NCBI GenBank assembly: GCA_910576335.1
Contig: CAJTIU010000013.1
Span: 62,001 to 126,000 of the forward strand
Length of the DNA stretch: 64,000 nucleotides
Direction: 5' to 3'
From: Lachnospiraceae bacterium
GTDB lineage: Bacteria > Bacillota > Clostridia > Lachnospirales > Lachnospiraceae
Below the pieces are notes generated by a model. That model did no database searches. It had not been told where the DNA came from and saw nothing but the letters and a program-made list of their open reading frames with translations. The first letter of the stretch is position 1. Each line of letters opens with the position of its first letter. A program made the translations under genes and the position numbers. Below, in pieces: positions 52,142 to 61,258 of this stretch.

Positions 52142-52423
52142 ATGCGTGAAAAAGACATCGAGAGGAAGTTTGTTGCGGAGGTGAAAAGGCACGGCGGCAT
52201 ATGCCCTAAGTGGGTGTCGCCGGGATTTGACGGGATGCCCGACCGGATTGCCTTGCTGCCGGGTGGGAAGTCCGGCTTTGTGGAGACCAAGGCTCCGGGG
52301 GAGAAGCCCCGTCCCCTCCAGGCTTCCCGCCACGCATTATTACGGCGGCTGGGATTCCGGGTGTATGTCCTGGACGACCCGGCGCAGATCGGAGGGATCA
52401 TTGATGAGATACAGTCCACATAA
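52142..52423 (+). CDS. VRR-NUC domain nuclease
   Basis: 93 residues, a stand-alone VRR-NUC domain. REKDIERKFVAEVKRHGGIC, GFDGMPDRIALLPGGKSGFV (Asp) and ETKAPGEKPRPLQ (Glu-x-Lys, then Gln) give the PD-(D/E)xK active site. Homologous to phage Holliday-junction-type nucleases encoded next to a SNF2 helicase. Its last 20 bases overlap the helicase gene. Confidence 0.9.
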   Translation: MREKDIERKFVAEVKRHGGICPKWVSPGFDGMPDRIALLPGGKSGFVETKAPGEKPRPLQASRHALLRRLGFRVYVLDDPAQIGGIIDEIQST

Positions 52424-53768
52424 GTACCAGCAGTATGCGATAGATTTCATAATCCGTAACCCCGTGGCGGCAATCCTGCTGGATATGGGGATGGGGAAGA
52501 CGAGCCTGACATTGATGGCAATCAACAGGCTGATGTACGAGGAATTCGAGGTGAGTAAAGTATTGATCATCGCTCCCCTGCGGGTTGCCAAGAATACATG
52601 GCCGGCAGAGATTGAGAAGTGGGAGCAGCTTAGCGGGCTGCGGTATTCCATTGTTGTGGGGACGCCCGCCCAGAGGAAGAAAGCGTTAAAAGCAGATGTA
52701 GATATTTATATCATTAACAGGGAGAACCTCACCTGGCTGGTTGAAAGCAGCGGCATCCCGTTCGGATTCGACATGATAGTGGTCGATGAGCTGTCCAGTT
52801 TCAAGTCCTGGCAGTCAAAGCGGTTCAAGTCGTTCATGAAGGTACGTCCGCTGGCCAGGAGGGTGGTGGGGCTTACGGGAACCCCCAGCAGCAACGGACT
52901 CATGGATCTGTTTGCGGAGTTCAAGGTGCTGGACATGGGGAAAAGGCTTGGGAGGTTCATCGGGCAGTACCGGCTGGATTATTTCAAGCCGGACAGGATG
53001 AACGGCCCCATCGTGTACTCCTACAAGCCGCTGCCGGGTGCAGAGGAGAAGATATATGCCAGGATCTCGGATATCACCATCTCCATGAAAGCGGCAGATT
53101 ACCTGGAGATGCCGGAGCTGGTAGTGTCGGAATACCCCGTGTACATGGACGCAGAGGAGCAGGGGATTTATGATGCCATGAAGGAGAACCTGGTCATCGG
53201 GAAACCAGAAGAGGAGATTACAGCCGCAAACGCAGCATCCCTTTCCGGCAAGCTGTCCCAGATGGCGAACGGAGCAGTGTATTCCGATAACGGGGAGGCT
53301 GTCCAGATCCATGGCCGGAAGTTGGATGCATTGGAGGATATCATCGAGTCCGCCTGCGGGAAGCCGCTCATGGTGGTCTACTGGTACAAGCACGACTACA
53401 GCCGGATTGCGGAGAGGCTTTCAAGCATTGGTGTAATGTATGAAAAGCTGGATACGGATGCAAGCATCAGGAAGTGGAATGCCGGGGAGCTTCCGGTTGC
53501 CATGGTGCATCCCGCCTCTGCGGGGCATGGGCTGAACCTGCAGGGCGGCGGTTCAGCAATGGTGTGGTTCGGGCTTACCTGGTCGCTGGAGCTGTACCAG
53601 CAGACGGTGGCACGTCTCTGGAGACAGGGGCAGACATCCGGGACGGTGGTCATCCAGCACATCATCACCAGGGGAACGGTTGATGAGCAGATCATGGGGG
53701 CATTGCGGTCTAAGGACACCTCGCAGGCGGCACTCATCGAGGCGGTGAAAGTGAATCTGAATAGATAG
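52404..53768 (+). CDS. SNF2-type DEAD/DEAH helicase
   Basis: 454 residues from ATG 52404. Motif I LLDMGMGKTSLTL (about residue 25), motif Ia IIAPLRVAKNTWPAEI, motif II VVDELSSF, motif III VGLTGTPSSNGLMDL, and C-terminal motifs V/VI (PASAGHGLNLQGGG, QQTVARLWRQGQ). SNF2-like translocase common in phages, paired with the VRR-NUC protein just upstream, probably for fork or junction processing. Confidence 0.92.
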   Translation: MRYSPHKYQQYAIDFIIRNPVAAILLDMGMGKTSLTLMAINRLMYEEFEVSKVLIIAPLRVAKNTWPAEIEKWEQLSGLRYSIVVGTPAQRKKALKADVDIYIINRENLTWLVESSGIPFGFDMIVVDELSSFKSWQSKRFKSFMKVRPLARRVVGLTGTPSSNGLMDLFAEFKVLDMGKRLGRFIGQYRLDYFKPDRMNGPIVYSYKPLPGAEEKIYARISDITISMKAADYLEMPELVVSEYPVYMDAEEQGIYDAMKENLVIGKPEEEITAANAASLSGKLSQMANGAVYSDNGEAVQIHGRKLDALEDIIESACGKPLMVVYWYKHDYSRIAERLSSIGVMYEKLDTDASIRKWNAGELPVAMVHPASAGHGLNLQGGGSAMVWFGLTWSLELYQQTVARLWRQGQTSGTVVIQHIITRGTVDEQIMGALRSKDTSQAALIEAVKVNLNR

Positions 53769-53843
53769 GCCAATCCATGTAAATCAAAGACAATCCATGA
53801 AAATCCATGGGAAGCAAATATATTTTGACTGGAGGCATGGCTT

Positions 53844-54302
53844 ATGAGCATTATCTGGAAATACCTTGACAAGCGGTCGGCGGCTGTGGACGCGCTGAAG
53901 GATTACAACAATATGAGATTCATCATCGAACATACGGATGATGAGATCAAGGCGGCATATGAGAAGATGGGCGGCATCAGCAGTCAGCCGCCTGACGGGA
54001 TGCCCCATACCCACAATTCCAATGCCATGGAGGACAGGATGGTTAAGGGGATTGAGGAAATCGACATCCTGAAAGAGCGTTACCGCCAGGCGGCGGAATA
54101 TATGGCGTGGTTCCTTCCGGCATGGGAGGAGCTTTCTGAAGATGAGAGGTATGTGCTGGAAACCTTTTATTCGGATTCGGAAAGCCAGACCAGCGCCGTG
54201 TACAGCATCTGCGACCGCTTCGGCATCGAGCGTTCTTCGGCGTACAATAAAAAGAACCGCGCCCTGGGCAGGCTGGTGACGCTGCTGTACGGGAAAGCAT
54301 GA
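53844..54302 (+). CDS. Sigma-like phage regulator (RinA/ArpU type)
   Basis: 152 residues. Helical N-terminus; the C-terminal segment LSEDERYVLETFYSDSESQT, IEIRS-like ICDRFGIERSSAYNKKNRAL is a sigma region-4-type helix-turn-helix. Proteins of this kind sit just before the packaging genes and switch on late transcription in Firmicutes phages, which fits its place here. GGAGG precedes the ATG. Confidence 0.75.
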   Translation: MSIIWKYLDKRSAAVDALKDYNNMRFIIEHTDDEIKAAYEKMGGISSQPPDGMPHTHNSNAMEDRMVKGIEEIDILKERYRQAAEYMAWFLPAWEELSEDERYVLETFYSDSESQTSAVYSICDRFGIERSSAYNKKNRALGRLVTLLYGKA

Positions 54303-54441
54303 TGCGGTCGGTGTGAGTAATATCGTGGATGCTTTTCCTTACCGGGCGTGGTATGCTGATAGCATGAAAAAATGTCAAGAGGGCCTTCGTGGGAGAATCG
54401 GAATCCTGCGGAGGCTTTCTGCCGCAAGGGAGGTGGAAACG

Positions 54442-54801
54442 ATGCCAAGGAAACCAAAGAGGCCGTGTTCCTTTCCCGGATGCCCGAAGCTGACAGAAGG
54501 GCGTTTTTGTGAGGAGCATGAAAAACAGGAGAACCGCCGTTACGAGAAGTACGACCGGGATCCGGCTGTACGCCGTAGGTATGGCAGGGCATGGAAACGC
54601 ATCCGTGACAGCTACGCTGCAAAGCACCCGTTCTGTGAGGAGTGCCGGAAGAAGGGGCTGCTGCGTCCGGTAGAGGATGTACACCATAAGCTGCCGCTGG
54701 CAGAGGGCGGCACGCATGATGAGGATAACCTCGTATCACTATGCCAGTCGTGCCATGCAAGGATTCATGCGGAGCGTGGCGACAGGTGGCATAACCACTA
54801 A
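54442..54801 (+). CDS. HNH endonuclease
   Basis: 119 residues from ATG 54442 (GGGAGG upstream). The N-terminal zinc knuckle CSFPGCPKLTEGRFCEEH, CEECRKKGLLRPVEDVHHKL and NLVSLCQSCHARIHAERG form a full HNH fold with paired cysteines. HNH proteins encoded next to the small terminase are needed for cos cleavage and packaging in many phages; the neighbour is indeed a P27-type terminase small subunit. Confidence 0.9.
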   Translation: MPRKPKRPCSFPGCPKLTEGRFCEEHEKQENRRYEKYDRDPAVRRRYGRAWKRIRDSYAAKHPFCEECRKKGLLRPVEDVHHKLPLAEGGTHDEDNLVSLCQSCHARIHAERGDRWHNH

Positions 54802-54969
54802 TTTACTGTGTGGATGTATGCCGTGGGGATTTCTGCCGACCGGGAGGGGCGGGTGAAATCTTTGCAAGGGAGCCACCGGGAAACGGGCGTGGGGTGTCAC
54901 GCATAAAAACCGGAAATCAAACGGGGGATTGCCCGCCCGGAGATTTCCCTGAAATAAAGGCTTTCAAGG

Positions 54970-55001
54970 TGCTGCGGCGTTTGATTTCCGCAGCATTTTT
55001 T
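54970..55001 (+). terminator. Intrinsic terminator before the terminase gene; possible cos region
   Basis: TGCTGCGG pairs with CCGCAGCA and six T residues follow. The 230-base gap 54802-55032, between HNH and terminase small subunit, is where cos sites often lie. It also has GGAAATC/GATTTCC pairing around 54911-54948. No sequence signature proves cos. Confidence 0.6.
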
Positions 55002-55032
55002 CAAAGAAAATCAAAGAAACGGGGTGGAAACG

Positions 55033-55566
55033 GTGGCAAAAGACGGCAGCGGGCGCGGCGGCGCAAGGCCGGGGGCGGGGCGCAAGCCCAAGGCGCTCAC
55101 GGAGAAGATCAGCGAGGGAAAAACGGCGGAGGTGATGATGGAGCCTGCCGAGTTGGAGGGCGTGGATGTGCCGCCCGTGAAGGACTTCCTCAAGTCCCCG
55201 CAGAAAAGCGGGCGGGAGCTGGTGGCAGAGGAGGTCTTCAATGAGACGTATGTCTGGCTGAAGGCGAGGGGCTGCGAGAAGCTGGTCACCGTGCAGATGG
55301 TGGAGCAGTACGCCATGAGCGTGTCCCGGTGGATTCAGTGCGAGGAGATCGTTTCGTCCACGGGATTTTTAGCGAAGCACCCGACCACGGGGGCCGCCAT
55401 TGCATCCCCCTATGTTTCTATGAGCCAGTCCTATATGAAACAGACCAATTACTGCTGGATGCAGATTTACCAGATCGTGAAGGAGAACTGCTCGGTGGAG
55501 TTCCAGGGGAACACGCCAATGGATGATACTATGGAGCGGCTGCTCCGCGCAAGGAAAGGAGTGTAG
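55033..55566 (+). CDS. Phage terminase small subunit, P27 family
   Basis: 177 residues from GTG 55033 (GGGGTGG upstream; GTG 55024 also possible). GGARPGAGRKPKALTEKIS is the characteristic P27 N-terminus. LVAEEVFNETYVWLKARGCE and VEQYAMSVSRWIQCEEIVSS form the helical core. It recognises phage DNA for packaging. The large subunit is not in the window and is expected to the right. Confidence 0.85.
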   Translation: MAKDGSGRGGARPGAGRKPKALTEKISEGKTAEVMMEPAELEGVDVPPVKDFLKSPQKSGRELVAEEVFNETYVWLKARGCEKLVTVQMVEQYAMSVSRWIQCEEIVSSTGFLAKHPTTGAAIASPYVSMSQSYMKQTNYCWMQIYQIVKENCSVEFQGNTPMDDTMERLLRARKGV

Positions 55567-55572
55567 AGGAAA

Positions 55573-56850
55573 ATGGGAAAGACGACAACCGAGATGCAGC
55601 TTGTGCCGCTCTCCAGATTAGTGCCGTATGTAAACAACGCACGGACGCACTCGCCGGAGCAGCTTACGAAGCTCCGCTCGTCCCTGCGGGAGTTCGGCTT
55701 CATCAATCCGGTCATCATCGACCGGGATTTCAATGTCATCGCGGGGCATGGCAGGATTGCCGCCGCGAAAGAGGAAGGCATGGAGGAAGTGCCGTGTGTG
55801 TTCGCAGATTTCTTGACGGAGGCACAGAAGAAAGCCTATATCCTTGCGGACAACCGCATGGCTTTGGACGCGGGATGGGATGAGGAGCTGCTCCGCATCG
55901 AGATTGAATCCCTGCAGGGTGCGGATTTTGATGTGTCGCTGACGGGATTCGGCGAGGATGAGATTGCCGACCTTTTTGCTGGGGACGGGGAGAAGGATGT
56001 GAAGGATGACGATTTCGACCTTTCCGCCGCACTGGAGAAGGCGGCGTTCGTGGAGCGGGGCGACATCTGGACGGTGGGCAGGCACAGGCTTATGTGCGGC
56101 GATGCCACCAGCGCGGAGGACGTGGCGGCGCTCATGGACGGGAAGAAGGCAAACCTAATCGTGACGGACCCGCCGTATGGCGTATCCTTCAAAAGCGGCA
56201 GCGGGCTTTCCATCCAGAATGACAGCATGAAGGGGGATGAATTCTACACATTTCTGTACAATTCATTTTCACAGATGGCGGCACACCTGGAGAACGGCGG
56301 CGCGGCGTATGTGTTCCATGCGGACACGGAGGGGCTGAATTTCAGGAAAGCGTTTGTGGACGCAGGGTTCCACCTGGCCGGGGTGTGCATCTGGGTGAAG
56401 AATTCCCTGGTGCTTGGGCGCTCGGATTACCAGTGGCAGCATGAGCCGGTCCTTTACGGCTTTCTGAAGAACGGGAAGCACCCGTGGTATTCCGACCGGA
56501 AGCAGACCACCATCTGGAACTACGACAAGCCGAAGCGGAACAAAAACCACCCGACCTCCAAGCCGCTCGACCTGCTCGGCTACCCCATCTGCAATTCCTC
56601 CCAGGAGAACGCCATCGTGCTGGATACCTTCGGCGGCAGCGGCTCCACAATGATGGCGTGCGAGCAGACAAACCGTATCTGCTGCATGATGGAGCTGGAT
56701 GAGAAGTATGCGTCCGTCATCCTGCGGAGGTATGTGGAGGACACCGGGGATTCGGAAAATGTGTTTGTGGAGCGGGGCGGGGAGAAGATCCCGTACTCCG
56801 CGCTGGTGAAGGAGGTGGAGGCAGATGCAGGACAAAGAACTGATGGCTGA
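55573..56850 (+). CDS. ParB-domain fused DNA methyltransferase (N4/N6 type)
   Basis: 425 residues. An N-terminal ParB/Sulfiredoxin-like nuclease domain (LVPYVNNARTHSPEQLTKLR, FGFINPVIIDRDFNVIAGHG) is fused to an amino-methyltransferase with catalytic DPPYG (from residue 199) and SAM motif LDTFGGSGSTMMACEQ late, the beta-class order. Such ParB-methylase fusions are common in phages and protect phage DNA against host restriction. It follows the terminase with a 6-base gap. Confidence 0.9.
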   Translation: MGKTTTEMQLVPLSRLVPYVNNARTHSPEQLTKLRSSLREFGFINPVIIDRDFNVIAGHGRIAAAKEEGMEEVPCVFADFLTEAQKKAYILADNRMALDAGWDEELLRIEIESLQGADFDVSLTGFGEDEIADLFAGDGEKDVKDDDFDLSAALEKAAFVERGDIWTVGRHRLMCGDATSAEDVAALMDGKKANLIVTDPPYGVSFKSGSGLSIQNDSMKGDEFYTFLYNSFSQMAAHLENGGAAYVFHADTEGLNFRKAFVDAGFHLAGVCIWVKNSLVLGRSDYQWQHEPVLYGFLKNGKHPWYSDRKQTTIWNYDKPKRNKNHPTSKPLDLLGYPICNSSQENAIVLDTFGGSGSTMMACEQTNRICCMMELDEKYASVILRRYVEDTGDSENVFVERGGEKIPYSALVKEVEADAGQRTDG

Positions 56851-57007
56851 GATATTCTGCAGGATACACGCCCTTGGCGGCTGTGACGCCTCGGAGCGGT
56901 TTGACCGGGGATGGGACGCGGCGGTGGCGTCCTGCGAGGACGTGCTGACGGAACTGACGGGCATCTCCTATGATGACCTGGAGGATGGAGGCGGTGCGGA
57001 TGGATAA
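56825..57007 (+). CDS. Small phage hypothetical protein (60 aa)
   Basis: Overlaps the end of the methylase gene by 26 bases and the start of the next by 8. MQDKELMAEIFCRIHALGGC, then RGWDAAVASCEDVLTELTGI: helical, acidic, with no domain recognised. Stacked overlap supports translation. Confidence 0.6.
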   Translation: MQDKELMAEIFCRIHALGGCDASERFDRGWDAAVASCEDVLTELTGISYDDLEDGGGADG

Positions 57008-58994
57008 TCGGAATACAGAAAAGAAGCTGACCCTCGGAAGCCTGTTTGACGGCTCCGGGGGTTTTCCGCTCGCTGGCCTGCTTGCCGGGGTACGCCCGGT
57101 CTGGGCTTCGGAAATTGAGCCGTTCCCCATCCGGGTGACCACGAAGCGGCTGCCTTATGTGAAGCACCTGGGCGACATCTGCGGCATACACGGGGATGGG
57201 ATAGAGCCGGTGGACATCATCACCTTCGGCTCGCCCTGCACCGATATGTCGGTGGCGGGAAAGCGGGCGGGGCTTGGAGGGAAGCAGTCCAGCCTGTTCT
57301 ACGAGGCGGTAAGGATTATAAAGGAAATGAGGTGTGCGACAGATGGAAAATACCCAAGGTTCATCGTGTGGGAGAACGTGCCGGGAGCCTTCTCCTCCAA
57401 CAAAGGGGAGGATTTCCGCTGCGTCCTCGAAGAAGTCTGCTCTGTCAAGGATGAGGGCGTTTCTGTTCCTGGACCTCCGAAGGGGAAGTGGCCAAACGCA
57501 GGGGAGATCGTGGGTGACGGATACTCCGTGGCCTTCAGGCAGATCGACGCGCAGCTGTGGGGAGTCCCCCAGCGAAGGAAACGCATCTACCTTGTCGGGG
57601 ATTTTGCAGGGTGGGGTGCCGGAAAAGTATTATTTGAGTCCGAAGGCGTGTCTGGGTATTCTGCGGAGGGCTTCCGCGCGTGGCAAGGAGCTGCCCGCCA
57701 TACTGAGGAAGGCGCTGGAGCGGCAGGCGGCGTCCGGGGAGTAGTGGCCTGCCTCTGCGACCAGGGCGGGCAGAGGATGGATGTGATGGAGGACATGGCC
57801 TGCACCCTGCGGGCGGAGGCGCACCACCCGCCGTGTGTCCTGGATGCGGCGGGTTTCTGCACGGAGCATTCCGCGCAGGCGCGGGGCATCGGCTATGAAG
57901 AGGAAACTTCGCCTACGCTCCGTGCCGGGACAGTGCCTGCGGCGGTAATGTTTGAGAACCATTCCCAGGCGACGCGCTACACGGGGCCGCTGGAGACCGC
58001 GCCCACAATCAGCGCCACTTACGGGATGGGCGGGAACAACCAGCCGTTCGTGGCGGAGCCGGACACACCCAAGACCATGAAGGTGAGGGCTGGAAAATCC
58101 GGCGGGGGCAAAGGCATTTTAGTCCAGGAGGATAAATCGGCGACGCTCTCCTGCAATAACGACCAGACGGTGTTCGTGCCGGTGCAGGCATACGGCATCT
58201 GCTCCAAGGACAGCAACGCCATGAAATCAGATAACCCCCACAGCGGCTTTTACGAGGCACAGACCGCACGTACTTTGGACTGTAACTGTAACAATCCGTC
58301 AGCGAACCAGGGCGGGATCGCCGTGGTGGAGCCGGAGGGGATGTCGGCGTTCCACATCAACCAGAGGGACGAGGTCATCGACCTGCACGGGAAGTCCGGG
58401 GCATTGATGGCTACCCGCAATATGCAGATGCAGACCTTCGTCCTCCAGGGCTCCATGATTGGGCGGGACGATAAGAACGGGCCGCAGGGCAGCGGCATCA
58501 ATGAGGATGTCTCCTTCACGCTGGATGCAACGGACCGGCACGCCGTGGTGCAGCCGACCTACTGCACCAGCAAGAATTCCCATTTCACGCGGGCGGAGAA
58601 GGAACTGGCGAACACGCTGGTGGCTACTGATTATAAGGACCCGCCCGTCATCAACGATGTGAAGGAGGAGCCGGACTACATCGTGAGGAGGCTGACGCCT
58701 ACGGAATGTGCGAGGCTCCAAGGGTTCCCAGACTGGTGGTGTGCCGGGCTTGGAACGGAAGAACCCACAGAGGATGAGCTTGCGTTTTGGCGGGAGGTCT
58801 TTGAGACCCACCGGAAGATCATGGGGACTTCCCAAAAGCCGAAGACCGACAGGCAGATACTGAAATGGCTGAAAGCCCCACATTCCGATTCGGCGGAATA
58901 CCGTATGTGGGGGAATGGCATCGCGCTGCCGAACGCATATTTCGTGCTTGCGGGCATTGTGTACTACGCCCAGTTCCCGGACTTTTTATTGTGA
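57000..58994 (+). CDS. Phage C5-cytosine DNA methyltransferase with large insert
   Basis: 664 residues from ATG 57000. Motif I LGSLFDGSGGFPLAGLLAG, motif IV ITFGSPCTDMSVAGKR (nucleophile Cys80), motif VI WENVPGAF, motif VIII GVPQRRKRIYLVGDF, and C-terminal motifs IX/X (RRLTPTECARLQGFPDWWC, MWGNGIALPNAYF). The target recognition region is unusually long, about 350 residues, with Gly/Asn-rich repeated-looking text. This suggests multi-specific methylation, as in some phage methylases, to escape several restriction enzymes. Confidence 0.88.
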   Translation: MDNRNTEKKLTLGSLFDGSGGFPLAGLLAGVRPVWASEIEPFPIRVTTKRLPYVKHLGDICGIHGDGIEPVDIITFGSPCTDMSVAGKRAGLGGKQSSLFYEAVRIIKEMRCATDGKYPRFIVWENVPGAFSSNKGEDFRCVLEEVCSVKDEGVSVPGPPKGKWPNAGEIVGDGYSVAFRQIDAQLWGVPQRRKRIYLVGDFAGWGAGKVLFESEGVSGYSAEGFRAWQGAARHTEEGAGAAGGVRGVVACLCDQGGQRMDVMEDMACTLRAEAHHPPCVLDAAGFCTEHSAQARGIGYEEETSPTLRAGTVPAAVMFENHSQATRYTGPLETAPTISATYGMGGNNQPFVAEPDTPKTMKVRAGKSGGGKGILVQEDKSATLSCNNDQTVFVPVQAYGICSKDSNAMKSDNPHSGFYEAQTARTLDCNCNNPSANQGGIAVVEPEGMSAFHINQRDEVIDLHGKSGALMATRNMQMQTFVLQGSMIGRDDKNGPQGSGINEDVSFTLDATDRHAVVQPTYCTSKNSHFTRAEKELANTLVATDYKDPPVINDVKEEPDYIVRRLTPTECARLQGFPDWWCAGLGTEEPTEDELAFWREVFETHRKIMGTSQKPKTDRQILKWLKAPHSDSAEYRMWGNGIALPNAYFVLAGIVYYAQFPDFLL

Positions 58995-59075
58995 TATTTT
59001 TCCTGCGGTTTCCCTTGCTATTTTTACCACTTTGAGTGATTAATGTAATACCACAAAAAAAGGAGGGCAAACAGC

Positions 59076-59879
59076 ATGGAAAAAAGGTACAACGTGACAG
59101 GGGAACGCAGGAAAGAGATGGTAAAGGTTATTTCCGGGATCGTCGGGATGAAGGCGGTCTACATGAGGATGCCGACCTGCGCATACGCCATCAGCAATTT
59201 CACGGTCAGCAAGGAAGGGACGCTGGCCTGTGATGAACGCAGCAGCGGGGAACTGGTGGAAAAGGTTCTGGAAGGGCTGGCACAGGCAGGTTTCACGGCA
59301 GAGACGGAAGATGCAGCAGAGGCGGAGCCGCAGGATTCCACAGAAGAAACAGCAGAGGCGCAGGAAACCGCAGAACCAGAGGATTCCGCAGAAGCAGACG
59401 GGCCGGAGACGGCGGCAGGGGAAGAAAGCGCAGAGCCGCAGGAGGACATCGGGCTTACGGTGTCGCTGCCGAGGGAGTCCTTCACGGACGCCGCCCTGGA
59501 GAACTTGCACAAGCTGGTGGACGCCAAGGCCGCCCTGATCAAAAAGGCGCTGGCGGTCGAAAGCCTCCCGGTGGAGGCGGATGAGGAGAAGGTTTCCTTC
59601 CCCTGGTTCGCTGACGGGCAGGACGGGGATGCGGCGAAGGCATACACGCATTTCATCACCGCCCTCTGCGACATGGCGCGGAAGCAGAAGCGCGTCACGG
59701 CGAAGGAGCGGCCGGCGGACAATGAGAAATACGCCTTCCGGTGCTTCCTGCTCCGGCTTGGCTTCATCGGGGAGGAGTACAAGGGCGAGCGGAAGGTCCT
59801 GCTGAAGAACCTTTCCGGCAACGGCAGCTTCAAGAGCGGGGCAAGGAAGGGGGCGGCAGACGATGGTGTTTCCGAGTAG
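59076..59879 (+). CDS. Virulence-related-type protein sharing a C-terminal module with the amidoligase
   Basis: 267 residues. The N-terminal region (NVTGERRKEMVKVISGIVGM, TCAYAISNFTVSKEGTL) is typical of phage proteins called virulence-related, function unknown. An acidic Glu/Ala linker fills about residues 85-125. The C-terminal 45 residues (NEKYAFRCFLLRLGFIGEEY, LLKNLSGNGSFKSG) match the amidoligase C-terminus at 61038-61160 almost position by position. AAAGGAGGG precedes the ATG. Overlaps the DUF4314 gene by 17 bases. Confidence 0.65.
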   Translation: MEKRYNVTGERRKEMVKVISGIVGMKAVYMRMPTCAYAISNFTVSKEGTLACDERSSGELVEKVLEGLAQAGFTAETEDAAEAEPQDSTEETAEAQETAEPEDSAEADGPETAAGEESAEPQEDIGLTVSLPRESFTDAALENLHKLVDAKAALIKKALAVESLPVEADEEKVSFPWFADGQDGDAAKAYTHFITALCDMARKQKRVTAKERPADNEKYAFRCFLLRLGFIGEEYKGERKVLLKNLSGNGSFKSGARKGAADDGVSE

Positions 59880-60081
59880 GGAGGTTGTAGAGCGCGTCCG
59901 CAGGGAGTACCCTGCGGGGACGCGGGTGGCTTTGGTCAGGATGGAAGACTGCCAGGCCCCGCCGGTTGGGACGGAGGGCGTGGTGGAAGGGGTGGATGAC
60001 ACGGCTTCTTTGATGGTCCGCTGGAGCAACGGTTCGCACCTCCATGTGATCTACGGCGTGGACGAAGTCCGCAAGATATAG
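59863..60081 (+). CDS. DUF4314 family protein
   Basis: 72 residues. YPAGTRVALVRMEDCQAPPV, GTEGVVEGVDDTASLMVRW and GSHLHVIYGVDEVRKI are the family's small SH3-like barrel, widespread in phages and integrative elements of gut Firmicutes. Function unknown. It ends just before the first leader cassette. Confidence 0.85.
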   Translation: MVFPSREVVERVRREYPAGTRVALVRMEDCQAPPVGTEGVVEGVDDTASLMVRWSNGSHLHVIYGVDEVRKI

Positions 60082-60091
60082 CGGACGGGAG

Positions 60092-60221
60092 CCATAAACT
60101 ACACAAAATACGGCATCAAACCTTGTGTACTTTATGCCCGTAATTGACTTGCTATTATCCCCTTTTAGAGCGAATATGTGTACTACCGAAAGGGAAAACA
60201 CACAAAACGGAGGTAAAAGGG
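60092..60221 (+). promoter_or_regulatory. Leader cassette L1 (operator hairpin, promoter, 5' leader)
   Basis: Inverted repeat CATAAACTACACAA/TTGTGTACTTTATG, then promoter TTGCTA (60149-60154), 17 bases, GAATAT (60172-60177), then the constant leader GTGTACTACCGAAAGGGAAAA-type word and GGAGG. The same arrangement precedes 62460, 63432 and 63893. It drives the amidoligase gene. Confidence 0.85.
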
Positions 60222-61163
60222 ATGAACGAAAAAATGGCAAGGCAGATAGCGGAAGCAAAGAAACAGACCATCGGGGTGGAGATAGAGATGAACGGAATCA
60301 CGAGGAGCAGGGCAGCGAAGGTCGCGGCGGAGTTTTTCGGGACCGGGCGGTATAAAGACACGGCGGCACGGAACGGCTACTGCACCTGGAGCGCCTGGGA
60401 TGCGGACGGCAGGGAATGGAAGTTCCAGAGGGACGTCAGCATCGCGGGGCCGGACAGCGAAAAATGCGAGCTGGTGACGCCGGTCCTCACCTACGCGGAC
60501 ATGGAAACCCTGCAGGAGCTTGTCCGGCAGCTCCGGCACGCCGGGGGCGTCAGCCATGCGGGGGTAGGAGCGGGCGTCCACATCCACATCGGTGCAAAAG
60601 GCCACACGCCGCAGAGCCTGAGAAACCTCGCCAACATCATGGCGGGCCATGAAGGCCTGATCGCGGAAGCCCTCGACCTTGACCGGGGCAGGATGAGCCG
60701 CTACTGCCGCACGGTGGACCCGCGCTTCCTGGAGCAGCTCAACAAGAAGAAGCCGCAGACCATGGCAGCCCTCGCGGACATCTGGTACGCAAGCCACGGC
60801 GCGGGGTACAACCGCAGCGCCCACTACAACGACAGCCGGTACCATATGCTCAACTACCACTCAGTATTTACAAAAGGGACCGTTGAACTGAGGCTCTTCC
60901 AATTTGACAGGCCTGCGGACGGGAAGCGCAACGGCCTCCACGCCGGGCAGCTAAAAAGCTACATCCAGTTCTGCCTCCTGCTCAGCCAGATGGCGAAGGA
61001 AGTCAAGAGCGCAAGCCCGAAGCCGCAGCAGCACGAGAACCCCAAATACGCCATGAGGACCTGGCTCCTCCGGCTCGGCTTCATCGGGGACGAATTCAAG
61101 ACCGCGAGGGAGGTCCTCACCCGCCGCCTGAGCGGGGACGCATCCTTCCGCAACGGGAGATAA
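60222..61163 (+). CDS. Amidoligase (carboxylate-amine ligase)
   Basis: 313 residues from ATG 60222. QTIGVEIEMNGITRSRAAKV, KCELVTPVLTYADMETLQEL, GAGVHIHIGAKGHTPQSLRN and KGTVELRLFQFD are the glutamine-synthetase-fold motifs of the amidoligase family (acidic metal ligands and the H-x-H-x-G strand). Such enzymes join a carboxyl group to an amine with ATP, and are thought to make peptide tags or modified metabolites. The C-terminal segment (from about residue 270) is a separate module also found in the 59076 protein. A gamma-glutamylcyclotransferase follows. Confidence 0.85.
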   Translation: MNEKMARQIAEAKKQTIGVEIEMNGITRSRAAKVAAEFFGTGRYKDTAARNGYCTWSAWDADGREWKFQRDVSIAGPDSEKCELVTPVLTYADMETLQELVRQLRHAGGVSHAGVGAGVHIHIGAKGHTPQSLRNLANIMAGHEGLIAEALDLDRGRMSRYCRTVDPRFLEQLNKKKPQTMAALADIWYASHGAGYNRSAHYNDSRYHMLNYHSVFTKGTVELRLFQFDRPADGKRNGLHAGQLKSYIQFCLLLSQMAKEVKSASPKPQQHENPKYAMRTWLLRLGFIGDEFKTAREVLTRRLSGDASFRNGR

Positions 61164-61258
61164 ACCGCAGGACCCAGCCTCCTGCCGCCTTACCCAAGCC
61201 GCAAAAGCGGCCTTAAGGCAGTAGAAGGGTAGGCCCTTCGGAAAGGAAGGAAAACATT

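Noticed and set aside
54802-55032. Definite cos site
   Set aside because: Only position (between HNH and terminase) and general hairpins support it; no cohesive-end sequence can be identified without phage ends.
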